Assembly (NCBI GenBank): GCA_946480935.1 | Contig: CAMLLT010000004.1 | Location: 1 to 40,905, forward strand | Origin: an uncultured Bartonella sp. | GTDB lineage: Bacteria > Pseudomonadota > Alphaproteobacteria > Rhizobiales > Rhizobiaceae | Length of the DNA: 40,905 bases | Direction of reading: 5' to 3' | In this document: one piece after another, positions 15,747 to 25,284 of the stretch | How positions within the stretch are numbered: position 1 is the first letter of the stretch | Layout of the letters: every line of letters starts with the position of its first letter | Notes under the pieces: generated by a model | Told to the model about the DNA's origin: nothing | Seen by the model: the letters and a program-made list of their open reading frames with translations, nothing else | Database searches by the model: none | Translations under genes and position numbers: made by a program

Positions 15747-15896
15747 ATTTCCATGAAAAGGGCCTTTATCATTCCGCAAGATATATGTTCTTCCCTTCGG
15801 ACCGGTTTTGCCACATCATAGCAATGATACAAGCAAAGGCGAGACCCTTTGCGAATATTTTACATCATCTTCACTCGAAATTATTTATTTCAAGCC

Positions 15897-17171
15897 TCAA
15901 GAATTTTTCACCCATTCCGGCACATGGTCAAACCCTATCAGCTCTTCATATGAAATACGCGGACGAACAATGTCAAAATGATTATCACTCACCAATACTT
16001 CCGGTACCAATAGACGAGTATTATAGGTACTTGCCATAACCGCACCATATGCTCCCGCACTCCAAACAGCCAACAAATCTCCGGCTTTGGGCGAAGGAAG
16101 ATAGCGGGCAAGCCCCATATAATCGCCGGTTTCGCAAACCGGACCAACAATATCGGCCTTCATTGGTTCATCTTTTGGATTCGGTTCTTTAATCGGTACG
16201 ATATCATGCCAGGCATCATATAAAGTCGGACGGATAAGATCATTCATCCCGGCATCGACAATAACGAAATTTTTTCCGGCTCCGTGTTTTATATAGATGA
16301 TGGATGTGACCAGAATGCCCGCATTACCGATGATATTACGCCCCGGTTCCATAATGATCTCGACATTAAGAGGCGCAAAATGTTTTTTGACGACATTTGC
16401 ATATTCGGCAGGGGAAGGTGGAGGCGCATTATCATTGCGAAAAACAATGCCAAGCCCGCCGCCGACATCAACATGGCGAATATCGTGCCCCTCGTCGCGC
16501 AGGACATGAACAAAATCGGCAACGAGTGAAAAAGCATCCTCAAAGGGCTGCAACTCGCAAATCTGGCTGCCAATGTGAACATCCACTCCATGGACATCAA
16601 GACCGGGGAGTTTTGCTGCCTGTTCATAAACCTCGCGTGCGACCGCAATAGGAATACCAAACTTGTTTTCGGATTTGCCGGTGGCAATTTTCTTATGTGT
16701 TTTTGCGTCAACATTGGGATTTATGCGCAAAGAAACACGTGCTTTTTTTCCCATCGCAAAAGCACGTGCGGACAATTGTTGTAATTCTGCTTCCGATTCG
16801 GCATTGAAACAGTGGATATCGTGACCAAGGGCAAAGTCAATTTCTTCAACGGTTTTGCCGACTCCGGAATAAACTATCTTGTCGGCAGGAATACCGGCTT
16901 TGAGCGCGCGGCGCATTTCTCCACCGGACACAACATCTGCACCGGCGCCTTGTTTTGCAAGAAGGGTCAGAACAGCCTGATTGGAATTGGCTTTCAGTGC
17001 AAAGGCGACAAGCGCATTGGTGTCGGCAAAGGCTTGACGATACTGTTCAAATTGTTGCTGAATGGCTTTAGCCGAATAGCAATAAAAAGGCGTTGCCACT
17101 TTTTTTGCCAAATCAGCAACAGCAATTTTTTCGGCGTAAAGATGACCGTTAGAATATTGAAAAGCCTGCAA
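15897..17171 (-). CDS. lysA: Diaminopimelate decarboxylase
   Basis: A 424-residue PLP enzyme that decarboxylates meso-diaminopimelate to L-lysine, the last step of lysine synthesis. Fold-III features: FALKANSN with the PLP Lys60, HVDVGGGLGI as the Gly-rich phosphate loop, an EPGRNI motif, and VGPVCETGDYM carrying the catalytic Cys. The start codon is TTG, directly after the stop of the preceding lipoprotein gene (TAATTG). It is supported by AGAGG 6 bp upstream and by the N-terminus matching LysA homologues. Tight adjacency implies co-transcription with argH and lptM. Confidence 0.95.
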   Translation of the reverse strand: MQAFQYSNGHLYAEKIAVADLAKKVATPFYCYSAKAIQQQFEQYRQAFADTNALVAFALKANSNQAVLTLLAKQGAGADVVSGGEMRRALKAGIPADKIVYSGVGKTVEEIDFALGHDIHCFNAESEAELQQLSARAFAMGKKARVSLRINPNVDAKTHKKIATGKSENKFGIPIAVAREVYEQAAKLPGLDVHGVDVHIGSQICELQPFEDAFSLVADFVHVLRDEGHDIRHVDVGGGLGIVFRNDNAPPPSPAEYANVVKKHFAPLNVEIIMEPGRNIIGNAGILVTSIIYIKHGAGKNFVIVDAGMNDLIRPTLYDAWHDIVPIKEPNPKDEPMKADIVGPVCETGDYMGLARYLPSPKAGDLLAVWSAGAYGAVMASTYNTRLLVPEVLVSDNHFDIVRPRISYEELIGFDHVPEWVKNS

Positions 17172-17360
17172 TTAGTGCCTCTGTTTAATCAATGGATCAA
17201 GAATAAACGGTTTTTCTACTTTCGGTTTTTGGACCATTTTACCGTTAGAGTCCTCAATCATCGTGGACGGCGGCGGTTCAAGCGGACCTTTACGCCCGCA
17301 ACCGGCCAAAGCCACACCACAGATTGTGACAACCACCAAACCGGTCAGAGTTTTTTTCAT
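17172..17360 (-). CDS. lptM: LptM-like small lipoprotein
   Basis: A 62-residue lipoprotein. Signal MKKTLTGLVVVTICGVALAGC has the lipobox LAGC, followed at once by GRKGPLEPP, the hallmark of the short lipoprotein family that includes E. coli LptM (YifL), which assists LptD maturation in the LPS export machine. As in many proteobacteria it sits directly upstream of lysA. The ATG at 17360 is preferred over the frame start at 17390 because it starts the signal peptide. Function in this group is inferred from the E. coli homologue. Confidence 0.85.
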   Translation of the reverse strand: MKKTLTGLVVVTICGVALAGCGRKGPLEPPPSTMIEDSNGKMVQKPKVEKPFILDPLIKQRH

Positions 17361-17445
17361 GATCGCGTCTCTTTCAAAAATAGCAAGCATTACGCTCTAT
17401 CTGATCTATTCTCTATTTAATCTACTCTTTGTGTAATGGTCAAAT

Positions 17446-18846
17446 TCAAGCTTTGGCAAGGCGTTTTTTCCAATAACCGATCTGCCGTTGTACTTCCTGA
17501 GGGGCTGTACCGCCGTAACTCTTGCGACTCTGAACCGATTTTTCAACGCTCAGAACGTCAAACACATCTGCTGTAATATCGGGATTGATTGTCTTCAGAT
17601 CTTCAAGGGTCAGGTCAGCAAGATCGCACTTCTTCTTTTCTGCCAAAGCCACAGCGTGACCAGTTATATGATGCGCCTCTCTGAAAGGTATTCCCAATTT
17701 TCTGACAAGCCAATCAGCAAGATCGGTTGCCGTTGAATAGCCGGAACCGGCCGCCTTTTTCATTATGTTTTTGTTGATTTCTATATCGGCAATCATACCG
17801 GCCATTGCAGCAAGCGACAATTCAAGCGATTGGGCTGCATCGAAAACCTGTTCTTTATCTTCTTGCATATCTTTCGAATAGGCAAGCGGAAGGCCTTTCA
17901 TAATGGTCAACAAAGCAACCAGCGCTCCATTGATCCGGCCAGTTTTCGCACGTACCAGTTCTGCCGCATCGGGATTTTTCTTTTGTGGCATAATGGACGA
18001 ACCGGTCGAAAAAGAATCAGGCAAATGGATGAAATTGAACTGCGCAGTCGACCAGATGACAATTTCTTCGGCGAGACGTGAAAGATGAACCGCGCAAATT
18101 GCCGAGGCACTTAGAAATTCCAGTGCAAAATCACGGTCGGAAACACTGTCGATCGAATTTCTGGTAGGTTCCCTGAAACCAAGTGCTTTAGCGGTCATAA
18201 AACGGTCTGTCGGGAAACTGGTACCGGCCAGGGCCGCAGACCCCAAAGGTGATTCGTTCATTCTCTCGCGTGCATCATACATGCGGGATAAATCCCGCCC
18301 GAACATTTCGACATAGGCCATTAAATGGTGACCCAGAGTTATCGGTTGAGCAACCTGCAAATGGGTGAACCCCGGCATAATCGTTTCAACTTCCTGTTCG
18401 GCTCGCTGCAACAGTGTCTCGATCAAATGCCTGATGGATTGAATGGTCTTGTCTGTTTCATTTCTCACCCAAAGGCGAAAATCCAACGCAACCTGATCGT
18501 TTCGCGACCGGGCTGTGTGAAGCCTTCCGGCGGCGGAACCGATAAGTTCGGCAAGGCGCGCTTCGATATTCATATGAATATCTTCAAGCTTTCGGGAAAA
18601 AACAAATTTGCCGCTTTCAATTTCGGAAAGGATCGTTTTCAGGCCTTTTTCTATCTCGTCATAATCGGCTGCCGATATAATGCCTTGTGCGGCCAACATA
18701 GCCGCATGGGCCGATGAACCTTTTATGTCTTCTTTATAAAGCTTTTTATCGAAATCGATCGAAGCATTGATCTCTTCCATAATGGCTGCCGGACCCGAGG
18801 CAAAACGTCCACCCCACATCTGGTTGCTTGATCCACTGTTATTCAT
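17446..18846 (-). CDS. argH: Argininosuccinate lyase
   Basis: A 466-residue enzyme of the fumarase/aspartase superfamily that splits argininosuccinate into arginine and fumarate. The N-terminus [20 protein letters not shown], the [17 protein letters not shown] segment, and the superfamily signature [12 protein letters not shown] (catalytic Ser loop) are all present. The ATG at 18846 has GGGGG 9 bp upstream; a 48-codon upstream extension in the same frame overlaps tlpA and is rejected. It is divergent from tlpA with 31 bp between starts. With argG at 26972 the last two arginine steps are encoded in this window. Confidence 0.96.
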   Translation of the reverse strand: MNNSGSSNQMWGGRFASGPAAIMEEINASIDFDKKLYKEDIKGSSAHAAMLAAQGIISAADYDEIEKGLKTILSEIESGKFVFSRKLEDIHMNIEARLAELIGSAAGRLHTARSRNDQVALDFRLWVRNETDKTIQSIRHLIETLLQRAEQEVETIMPGFTHLQVAQPITLGHHLMAYVEMFGRDLSRMYDARERMNESPLGSAALAGTSFPTDRFMTAKALGFREPTRNSIDSVSDRDFALEFLSASAICAVHLSRLAEEIVIWSTAQFNFIHLPDSFSTGSSIMPQKKNPDAAELVRAKTGRINGALVALLTIMKGLPLAYSKDMQEDKEQVFDAAQSLELSLAAMAGMIADIEINKNIMKKAAGSGYSTATDLADWLVRKLGIPFREAHHITGHAVALAEKKKCDLADLTLEDLKTINPDITADVFDVLSVEKSVQSRKSYGGTAPQEVQRQIGYWKKRLAKA

Positions 18847-18877
18847 ATATGTTAGCCCCCATCGAAAGGACGAAAAA

Positions 18878-19582
18878 ATGGTTGCAAGAATTCCCGAAAA
18901 CCTAAAATTTTCTAGAAAACTCCGGAAAATAATTTCCAAGATTGCGCTTGGCACACTGAGCATATACGCGATAATGACGGCCTCTGACAACCAAGTTTAC
19001 TCTTTTCCATCGCTGATTTCTGTGGCCCAAGCCGAAACCGGTTCCCAATGCGCAGCAAATTCCGGAAAAATCGATCGATTGAAGCAGTCGGCAGGCGGGT
19101 TTTTCAAGAATATGCGTTTTGCAGACGAACCTTATGATGCAACCAAACTCACCTTCAAAGATGAAACCGGCAAAGATCATACATTGGCAGAATTTTCCGG
19201 CAAAACCTTACTTCTAAACCTCTGGGCAAGCTGGTGTGTACCCTGCCGCACCGAAATGCCGGAGCTCGCCAATCTCAAACGTTCTCTTGGTAATGACACA
19301 TTTGATGTCATGGCCATCAATATTGATAAAACAGCAAGCGATGAAAAAGTGAAAGACTTTTTGAAAAGTATAAAAGCCGACAATATTGTTTTCTATCGCG
19401 ACCAGTCGATGGATGTTTTTAATGAAGTGCGCAAACAGGGACTCGCTATGGGACTTCCTGTCACCATGTTGATTGATAGAAATGGCTGCCTGCTCGGCTC
19501 TTATAACGGCTCGGCACCATGGAGCAATGCCGATTCGGAAAAACTGATGAAAGCTGCCATGGAAGCCGATAAAAAAGACTGA
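18878..19582 (+). CDS. tlpA: TlpA-type thiol:disulfide interchange protein
   Basis: A 234-residue membrane-anchored thioredoxin. A signal anchor lies around residues 15-45, then a linker, then a TlpA/ResA thioredoxin fold with the redox motif [15 protein letters not shown], so the active site is WCVPC. Such proteins act in the periplasm, reducing cysteines for cytochrome c or oxidase assembly. The ATG at 18878 has AAAGGAC 7 bp upstream; the longer frame from 18767 overlaps argH. Single transcription unit, convergent with yaiI across a hairpin. Confidence 0.9.
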   Translation: MVARIPENLKFSRKLRKIISKIALGTLSIYAIMTASDNQVYSFPSLISVAQAETGSQCAANSGKIDRLKQSAGGFFKNMRFADEPYDATKLTFKDETGKDHTLAEFSGKTLLLNLWASWCVPCRTEMPELANLKRSLGNDTFDVMAINIDKTASDEKVKDFLKSIKADNIVFYRDQSMDVFNEVRKQGLAMGLPVTMLIDRNGCLLGSYNGSAPWSNADSEKLMKAAMEADKKD

Positions 19583-19633
19583 TCATCGGTTTTTTATCCG
19601 GAACGGCACTTTAAAAATAATCAAAATGTAAAA

Positions 19634-19656
19634 TTGGCCGGTTGAAAACCGGTCAA
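19634..19656 (-). terminator. Terminator hairpin between tlpA and yaiI
   Basis: TTGGCCGGTT and AACCGGTCAA pair over 10 bp with a three-base loop. On the minus strand a T-run (TTTTACATTTT) follows, and the hairpin overlaps the yaiI stop codon. It probably serves yaiI, and may also slow tlpA transcription. Confidence 0.65.
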
Positions 19657-20150
19657 TGCCGATTTTTGGTAAAATCAGGCTCAAAACCTTGACGTTTTTT
19701 GCGTTGCACAGCCAAATCAAGCGCGCCAAGAAATGCCGAGCGGTCACGGCCGGAAAACGGGCGAGGTCCACCGGTTACGACACCACTTTCCCGCAGATTT
19801 TCAAAGAGATTACGGGTGGCCAATGCCGCACCTATTGTGGCCGCATCAAAAAGCCGGCCGGAGGGGGAAATCGCCACAGCCCCCTTTTTGACCACACGAT
19901 CGGCCAATGGCACATCATTGGTAACAACAATACTGGCCTCATCGGCCTTTTCTGCAATCCAGTCGTCTGCCTTGTTCAACCCTTGATCGACAATAACAGC
20001 TTCGAGAAAATCCTCATTCGGTATCCTCATGAAACTGTTCGAGACGATAAAAGTCTTGATATGATAACGTTCGGCTACCCGATAGGCTTCGGCTTTGACA
20101 GGACAGGCATCACCATCAAGAAACAACTTTATGATCATTTTGTCCGTCAT
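19653..20150 (-). CDS. YaiI/YqxD family protein (UPF0178, DUF188)
   Basis: A 165-residue PIN-like protein. FLDGDACPVK near the N-terminus and VVTNDVPLADRVVKKGA in the middle are the family signatures, with conserved acidic residues like those of PIN-type nucleases; GGPRPFSGRDRSAFLGALD closes the domain. No activity is established for the family. Its start overlaps the 3' end of the YihY/BrkB gene by 35 bp, so the two are coupled. ATG 20150 is used; the Met at residue 5 is an alternative with a nearer GGA. Confidence 0.88.
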   Translation of the reverse strand: MTDKMIIKLFLDGDACPVKAEAYRVAERYHIKTFIVSNSFMRIPNEDFLEAVIVDQGLNKADDWIAEKADEASIVVTNDVPLADRVVKKGAVAISPSGRLFDAATIGAALATRNLFENLRESGVVTGGPRPFSGRDRSAFLGALDLAVQRKKRQGFEPDFTKNRH

Positions 20151-21087
20151 TATTTTGCTGTTTTAGCCCTTCTTCTTTTTCCTCTTTTTGTTCAATGGCG
20201 CGCACCAATTGGCCAGGCTGTTGCTGACGGTTGCGATAAAACATAATGGCTGCGTTAATTTCTCCACCGAGAATAAAAATGGCACTCAACATATAGAGAA
20301 AGATGATTGCCACCATGATCGAGGCGAGCCCTGCATAAGTGGAAACATAATTGGCAAATGTCGCCAGATATTGTGCAAATAGCATCGAAGCTAAAACCCA
20401 AACCACCATGGTTACACCGATACCGGGCAAAATATCAGCCAATTTCCGCTTTCCGGCAGGAAGCCATTTGTGGGCAATCAGCAGGCTAATCAACAGAACA
20501 ACAACTGCAATGGCATAACGCCAGAAGCGGATTGTGCCGACATATTGGCCGATAACCGGATAATCATGTTGAAGAATATTGATAACAAGCGGTGCCAGCA
20601 CCAGAAGAAAACTGATAACCATCAGGCCGATTGTGCCGACAATAACGAAAAACAGACTTTGAAACCGGCAGAAAAACAGGCTGCGCCGATCAACCACGCG
20701 ATAGGCACGATTGAGTGCGGTTCTCAATGCTTCCACGCCATTTGAAGCAAAATAGGCTGTTCCGATGACCGAAATGGTCAACAGACCACCGCGCTGAATG
20801 GTCATGACATTGACGACTTCCTTGACAATCGGACCGGCAATCGCATCGGGCAGCATTTTCAAAAGCGCATTGACACTTTGCTGGGTATAGGCACGTGCCC
20901 CGATAAAACTTGCGAGTGATGTTGCAAAAATCAGGAAAGGAAACAGTGCCATCAAACCGGACAAAGCTATATGACTGGCAAAAGCACTGCCAGAATCACG
21001 GAAATAGTGGCTGACAGCGTTATATAAAATGCGCCAACAAAAGCGTAAGGGTCTCAGCGTCAAATCAATGTCTTTCCCGTTAATCAA
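20116..21087 (-). CDS. YihY/virulence factor BrkB family membrane protein
   Basis: A 323-residue inner-membrane protein with about six predicted helices. AFASHIALSGLMALFPFLIF opens the domain, the middle has GVEALRTALNRAYRV, and LGGEINAAIMFY is the typical C-terminal signature. A charged Glu/Lys/Gln tail follows. Despite historic names (RNase BN, BrkB), no transport or nuclease activity is firmly assigned. The start is a TTG at 21087 with a weak site; no better start precedes the conserved region. Confidence 0.88.
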   Translation of the reverse strand: MINGKDIDLTLRPLRFCWRILYNAVSHYFRDSGSAFASHIALSGLMALFPFLIFATSLASFIGARAYTQQSVNALLKMLPDAIAGPIVKEVVNVMTIQRGGLLTISVIGTAYFASNGVEALRTALNRAYRVVDRRSLFFCRFQSLFFVIVGTIGLMVISFLLVLAPLVINILQHDYPVIGQYVGTIRFWRYAIAVVVLLISLLIAHKWLPAGKRKLADILPGIGVTMVVWVLASMLFAQYLATFANYVSTYAGLASIMVAIIFLYMLSAIFILGGEINAAIMFYRNRQQQPGQLVRAIEQKEEKEEGLKQQNNDGQNDHKVVS

Positions 21088-21285
21088 CCCGAGCTTATGA
21101 GGCTGATCGCACAGACTAACGTATAAAATTATTTTAATTGAGAACGCAATCTAAACAAGCATCACAATAGCTATTTCAATGTTTTCCCGTCATTTGATCA
21201 CGTCAGAGACGCTTTAATGGACTTTGCTACAGGCAATTCTATCTATATTTTTAAAAGAGACAGACGATTTCCCGAGGAGTCCAAA

Positions 21286-21846
21286 ATGGTCAAAATCAAT
21301 AAAATCTACACGCGTACAGGTGATGATGGCACAACCGGTCTTGTTAATGGTCCCAGACGCTCGAAAGCCGATTTGCGCGTTGATGCTTATGGCTCGATTG
21401 ATGAAACCAATGCAACAATCGGACTTGCCCGTCTCGAAACGGTAAGCGAGCTCGACAAAATGCTCGAAGAAATACAAAATGACCTGTTTGATCTCGGGGC
21501 CGATCTGGCAACACCGCAAGAAAGCGAAAATAAAACAGATTTGCGTGTTTTATCCTCCCAGACAAAACGGCTTGAGGATGAAATCGACAGGTTGAATGAA
21601 AAACTTTCACCCTTGAAATCCTTTGTTTTACCCGGTGGGTCCAAAGCATCCGCCTATCTACACCTTGCCCGCACTGTCGCAAGACGTACCGAACGGACCA
21701 TTGTTGCATTGAGTAAACAGGAACATGTCAGCAAGGATGTTCTGGGCTATATCAACCGGCTTTCGGATTTTCTGTTTGTTGCTGCCCGTTATGCTAATGA
21801 TTGTGGTAAAAATGATGTATTATGGGTACCGGGAAAGAATCGCTAG
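21286..21846 (+). CDS. Cob(I)alamin adenosyltransferase, PduO/MMAB type
   Basis: A 187-residue enzyme that transfers the adenosyl group of ATP to cob(I)alamin to make adenosylcobalamin. The N-terminal ATP loop IYTRTGDDGTTGLVNG, the DETNATIGLAR helix, the FVLPGGS turn and RRTERTIVAL are diagnostic of the PduO trimeric family. The ATG at 21286 has GAGGAG 6 bp upstream; the longer frame from 21217 does not. It sits 15 bp upstream of the hydroxyacyl-CoA dehydrogenase gene. In many rhizobia, as I recall, etfBA lies between these two genes; it is absent here. Confidence 0.93.
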   Translation: MVKINKIYTRTGDDGTTGLVNGPRRSKADLRVDAYGSIDETNATIGLARLETVSELDKMLEEIQNDLFDLGADLATPQESENKTDLRVLSSQTKRLEDEIDRLNEKLSPLKSFVLPGGSKASAYLHLARTVARRTERTIVALSKQEHVSKDVLGYINRLSDFLFVAARYANDCGKNDVLWVPGKNR

Positions 21847-21861
21847 AGGAGGAACCAGCGC

Positions 21862-22734
21862 ATGATAAAGACGGTCGCTATTGTCGGAGCAGGACAAATG
21901 GGGGGAGGAATTGCCCAAACTGTTGCGACTGCCGGTTTTGAAGTTCTTCTTTACGATATTTCGGCCGAACAGGTTGAACATGCCATTTCGACGATTGAAT
22001 CAAATCTTGCCCATCTCGTTAAAGCCGGAAAAATGAGCGAGCAACACCGGCTTCAAACAATCGAAAAACTTTCAACGCGATTGACTATCGATGAGTTGAA
22101 AAATGCCGATCTTATCATTGAAGCTGCAAGCGAGGATGAGAATATCAAAAGGGATATTTTCATCAGTCTTTGTGAAAATCTCGCCCCTGCAACCATTCTG
22201 GCCACCAATACATCGACCATTTCGATTACCCGTCTTGCTGCAACCACAAATCGTCCGGAAAAATTCATTGGCACGCATTTTATGAATCCGGTGCCACAAA
22301 TGAAGCTTGTTGAAGTGGTACGCGGCATTGCAACCAGCGAAGAGACCTATTCGACAATTTGCGATTTTGTTACTTCAATCGGCAAAACTTTTACCGTTAC
22401 CGAAGATTTTCCGGCCTTTATCGTCAATCGTGTCTTGGTGCCGATGATTAACGAAGCGATCTACGCCCTTTATGAGGGTGTGGGGGATGTCAATGCAATT
22501 GATACAGCTTTGAAACTCGGTGCCAATCATCCGATGGGGCCATTGGAACTTGCCGATTTTATCGGGCTTGATGTCTGTCTTGCTATTATGCATGTTTTGC
22601 ATCAGGGATTGTCAGACTCGAAATATCGTCCTTGCCCGTTATTGATAAAATATGTCGAAGCTGGCTGGTTGGGGCGCAAAAGTGGCCGCGGTTTTTACGA
22701 CTATAGCGGTGAAACACCAGTCCCCACACGTTGA
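21862..22734 (+). CDS. hbd: 3-hydroxybutyryl-CoA dehydrogenase
   Basis: A 290-residue NAD-dependent dehydrogenase interconverting 3-hydroxybutyryl-CoA and acetoacetyl-CoA, relevant to fatty-acid or PHB turnover. The Rossmann motif GAGQMGGGIAQ is at the N-terminus, HFMNPVPQMKLVEVVRG contains the catalytic His, and the C-terminal domain has GANHPMGPLELADFIGLD. AGAGGAGGA gives a strong ribosome site. It is co-transcribed with the adenosyltransferase gene. Length matches the single-domain family rather than the large FadB/FadJ fusions. Confidence 0.93.
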   Translation: MIKTVAIVGAGQMGGGIAQTVATAGFEVLLYDISAEQVEHAISTIESNLAHLVKAGKMSEQHRLQTIEKLSTRLTIDELKNADLIIEAASEDENIKRDIFISLCENLAPATILATNTSTISITRLAATTNRPEKFIGTHFMNPVPQMKLVEVVRGIATSEETYSTICDFVTSIGKTFTVTEDFPAFIVNRVLVPMINEAIYALYEGVGDVNAIDTALKLGANHPMGPLELADFIGLDVCLAIMHVLHQGLSDSKYRPCPLLIKYVEAGWLGRKSGRGFYDYSGETPVPTR

Positions 22735-23131
22735 GTTTTTTTCCGGAACTCTCCCGCTTAAAATGCTATGAAGAAAAACGACGCAGCTTCAAAAAACACT
22801 CCGGGCCGATTGTTATTGGTTCGCGGTTAAAGTCTTGACTTTAAGGCGATAAAAAGCTGCAAGAATAATTTGAAAAGTCGCCTGATAAATCCGTTGCACT
22901 CTCGTCTTTTATTCTGCTTGAAGATATTTTTCTGCAAAACTTTATCAATAGACAATTTCAAATGAACGGCAGAAAAGCCGACATCTTAAAAAACGGATTA
23001 CCGCCAACAATGTAAGCACGTGAAATTGCCCGATAGAAATCGGTTTCCTCAATCAGAACGGCGCTATTGGAGTGCTGTAAACAGCTATCCACAACGCTTT
23101 TGACAAAGGCCAAAGAATTTCTGTGAAAGAA
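22735..23131. other. Gene-free gap between convergent genes
   Basis: About 400 bp with no credible frame. The only notable structure is the dyad at 22827-22844. I see no T-tailed hairpin that could terminate either flanking gene. Confidence 0.6.
22827..22844. other. Perfect 8-bp inverted repeat
   Basis: TTAAAGTCTTGACTTTAA: two 8-base arms separated by TT. It lies in the gap downstream of both flanking genes. It looks more like a protein-binding dyad than a hairpin (loop too short) and has no obvious target gene. Confidence 0.45.
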
Positions 23132-24139
23132 TCAGCTACGCAATTTTTCAGGGATAATACGATCAGGTGGACGATGGTGGTCGATGAAAGCTTTGATATT
23201 GATGATGACTTTTTCACCCATATTGATGCGGCTTTCGACCGTCGCCGATGCCATGTGCGGCAAAAGCACTACTTTGCCTTGCTTTGCCAATTTGGCGAGC
23301 GACGGACTGAAATTCGGTTCTTTTTCGAAGACATCAAGACCTGCACCGGCAAGTTTGCCATTTTCTATCTGTCGGGCAAGAGCATTTTCATCAATAATTT
23401 CACCACGAGCCGTGTTAACGACGTAGGCCGTTTCCTGCATCAAAGCAAGACGTTCGGCTGAAAGGAGATGATAGGTCTTCTCGGTAAGCGGGCAATTGAT
23501 TGAAAGAATATCAATTGTCTTCAACATATCATCAAGATCGGCCCAATAGGTCGCTTCAAGCTGCTCTTCAATTTTTTCGCTGACGCGGGCGCGATTATGA
23601 TAGTGGATCGAAAGACCGAATGCTTTGGCGCGCCGCGCAACCGCTGTACCGATACGACCGAGACCGATAATACCGAGCTTCCTTCCATAGATGCGCCGTC
23701 CCAACATCCAGTCCGGCGACCAACCCGGCCAGATACCGCTTTCATTCAATACATTGGCACCCTCGACAAGGCGACGCGGCACTGCCAGTATCAGTGCCAT
23801 TGCCATATCGGCGGTATCTTCTGTTTGAACATTCGGGGTGTTGGTCACAAGGATACTACGACCGGTTGCCGCGTTAATGTCGATATTATCGGTACCATTG
23901 CCGAAATTGGCAATCATCCTGAGATTATCTCCCGCCTGATCGATAAGGTCCTTGTCGATGATATCGGAAATTGTCGGGACCAGAACATCTGCACGTTTTA
24001 CCGCATCAACCAGTTCCTGTCGTGACATCGGCCGATCTTGCTTGACAACCTCGGTATTAAAAAGCTCGCACATGCGCCTTTCAACCTGTTCCGGAAGCTT
24101 GCGTGTCAAAATGACCAACGGTAATTTTTTCCCCTGCAT
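23132..24139 (-). CDS. D-isomer-specific 2-hydroxyacid dehydrogenase (glyoxylate/hydroxypyruvate reductase type)
   Basis: A 335-residue NAD(P)H-dependent enzyme. The substrate domain carries NFGNGTDNIDI, the Rossmann domain has GLGRIGTAVARRAKAFG, and catalytic residues appear in NTARGEIIDE (Arg), AGAGLDVFEKEP (Glu) and LPHMASAT (His). The resemblance is to rhizobial GyaR-type glyoxylate reductases that reduce glyoxylate or hydroxypyruvate. The ATG at 24139 has CGAGG 6 bp upstream; the frame's earlier start at 24199 lacks one. Single gene, divergent from the SH3 protein gene. Confidence 0.9.
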   Translation of the reverse strand: MQGKKLPLVILTRKLPEQVERRMCELFNTEVVKQDRPMSRQELVDAVKRADVLVPTISDIIDKDLIDQAGDNLRMIANFGNGTDNIDINAATGRSILVTNTPNVQTEDTADMAMALILAVPRRLVEGANVLNESGIWPGWSPDWMLGRRIYGRKLGIIGLGRIGTAVARRAKAFGLSIHYHNRARVSEKIEEQLEATYWADLDDMLKTIDILSINCPLTEKTYHLLSAERLALMQETAYVVNTARGEIIDENALARQIENGKLAGAGLDVFEKEPNFSPSLAKLAKQGKVVLLPHMASATVESRINMGEKVIINIKAFIDHHRPPDRIIPEKLRS

Positions 24140-24288
24140 AGAAAACCTCGAAATATTTCCAATATTTTTCGCGATTATTGAGACCTCTTTAACCAGCACT
24201 ATGGCATAGGATCATCAGGCTGTCATGAGTCTGGTCTGCTTATAGCAGAAAAGAAACCAAAGAACACAAGAGAAGAGAGGCACACACA

Positions 24289-24882
24289 GTGGACAGTTTC
24301 AGCAAATTCCGTTTTTCGAACCTTGAAAGAATGTTTTGCTTGGCAAGCATTTGTTCGGTTTTGACGGGTTTGTCTTTACTATTTTTTCCCGCTTCCGGCT
24401 TTGCAGAAGAAGAAGCGGCTCAGGAAGCTTCCCAAAATGTGGGGCCTAGCGGTTTGCCATTGCCGCGTTTTGTTTCTATCAAACCGGCGCGTGTCAATGT
24501 ACGCGTTGGTCCCGGACGTAATTATACGGTTGTGTTCTCTTATCAAAAACAAGGATTGCCTGTGGAAATTACACAGGAATATGACCAATGGCGCAAAATT
24601 CGCGACTCGGATGGCGATGAAGGTTGGGTCTACCAGTCCCTTTTATCAGGCCATCGCACAGCAATGATAACGCCTTGGCAAAAAGACAAATCCAAGCTTG
24701 CCCCCATGCGTCAGGAACCGAGTGAAAATGCGCCGCTTGCTGCCGAACTCGAGCCCGGCGTTATCGCCACAATTCATAAATGTGACGGTAAATGGTGCGA
24801 ACTTGATGTCAACCATACGCGTGGCTATGTAGCCCAAGATCAACTTTGGGGTGCCTATCCCGGAGAGACCGTCAAGAACTGA
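24289..24882 (+). CDS. Exported bacterial SH3-domain protein
   Basis: A 197-residue protein with an N-terminal signal sequence (about residues 14-39, ending FFPASGFAEEE). Two SH3-type repeats follow: ARVNVRVGPGRNYTVVFSYQKQGLPVEIT...W.KIRDSDGDEGWVYQSLLSG and a second, shorter one ending WCELDVNHTRGYVAQDQLWG. Such periplasmic SH3b domains usually bind peptidoglycan. The start is GTG at 24289, well supported by AGAGAGG 8 bp upstream. No partner enzyme is adjacent. Confidence 0.85.
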   Translation: MDSFSKFRFSNLERMFCLASICSVLTGLSLLFFPASGFAEEEAAQEASQNVGPSGLPLPRFVSIKPARVNVRVGPGRNYTVVFSYQKQGLPVEITQEYDQWRKIRDSDGDEGWVYQSLLSGHRTAMITPWQKDKSKLAPMRQEPSENAPLAAELEPGVIATIHKCDGKWCELDVNHTRGYVAQDQLWGAYPGETVKN

Positions 24883-25017
24883 TTTTTCTACTGCTGATAG
24901 CGGCTTTCAAATTGCTACCGCCAGAATCATCCGGTTTTGATATCCATCCACAGTCATATTGTTTCAGGATATCGGTTTAACACTCACAATTTTCACAAAA
25001 AATTATACCGGCTTTTT

Positions 25018-25272
25018 GGGACGTGGCTTTTAAAACATATGCACATCTTATCCAAAAACCGTTTCACACTTTTCGGGATGTCGCTTTTAAGTGCACGCAC
25101 ATCTTGTCCAAAAACCGTTTCACACTTTTCGGGATGTCGCTTTTAAGTGCACGCACATCTTGTCCAAAAACCGTTTCACACTTTTCGGGATGTCGCTTTT
25201 AAGTGCCCGCACATCTTATCCAAAAACCGTTTCACACTTTTTGGGATGTGCGTGTGGCGATGTGCGTGTGAA
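25018..25272 (+). repeat. 56-bp tandem array of a rhizobial REP-like element
   Basis: Units begin at 25018, 25075, 25131 and 25187 (periods 57, 56, 56), with a partial fifth at 25243. Units 2 and 3 are virtually identical. Each holds the core CCGTTTCACACTTTTCGGGA, close to an intergenic palindromic repeat I recall as common in Rhizobiales genomes, and GCACATC/GATGT(C)GC arms that could form a stem. It lies between the convergent SH3 and FAH genes, reaching to 13 bp from the FAH stop. A 12-bp GATGTGCGTGTG is itself duplicated at the right end. Confidence 0.92.
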
Positions 25273-25284
25273 AACCATATCACC

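Noticed and set aside
18847-18990. N-terminal extension of argH
   Set aside because: It overlaps tlpA and its ribosome site, and ArgH proteins start at the MWGGRF region.
25018-25272. CRISPR array
   Set aside because: The 56-bp units are contiguous with no variable spacers, and no cas genes are near.
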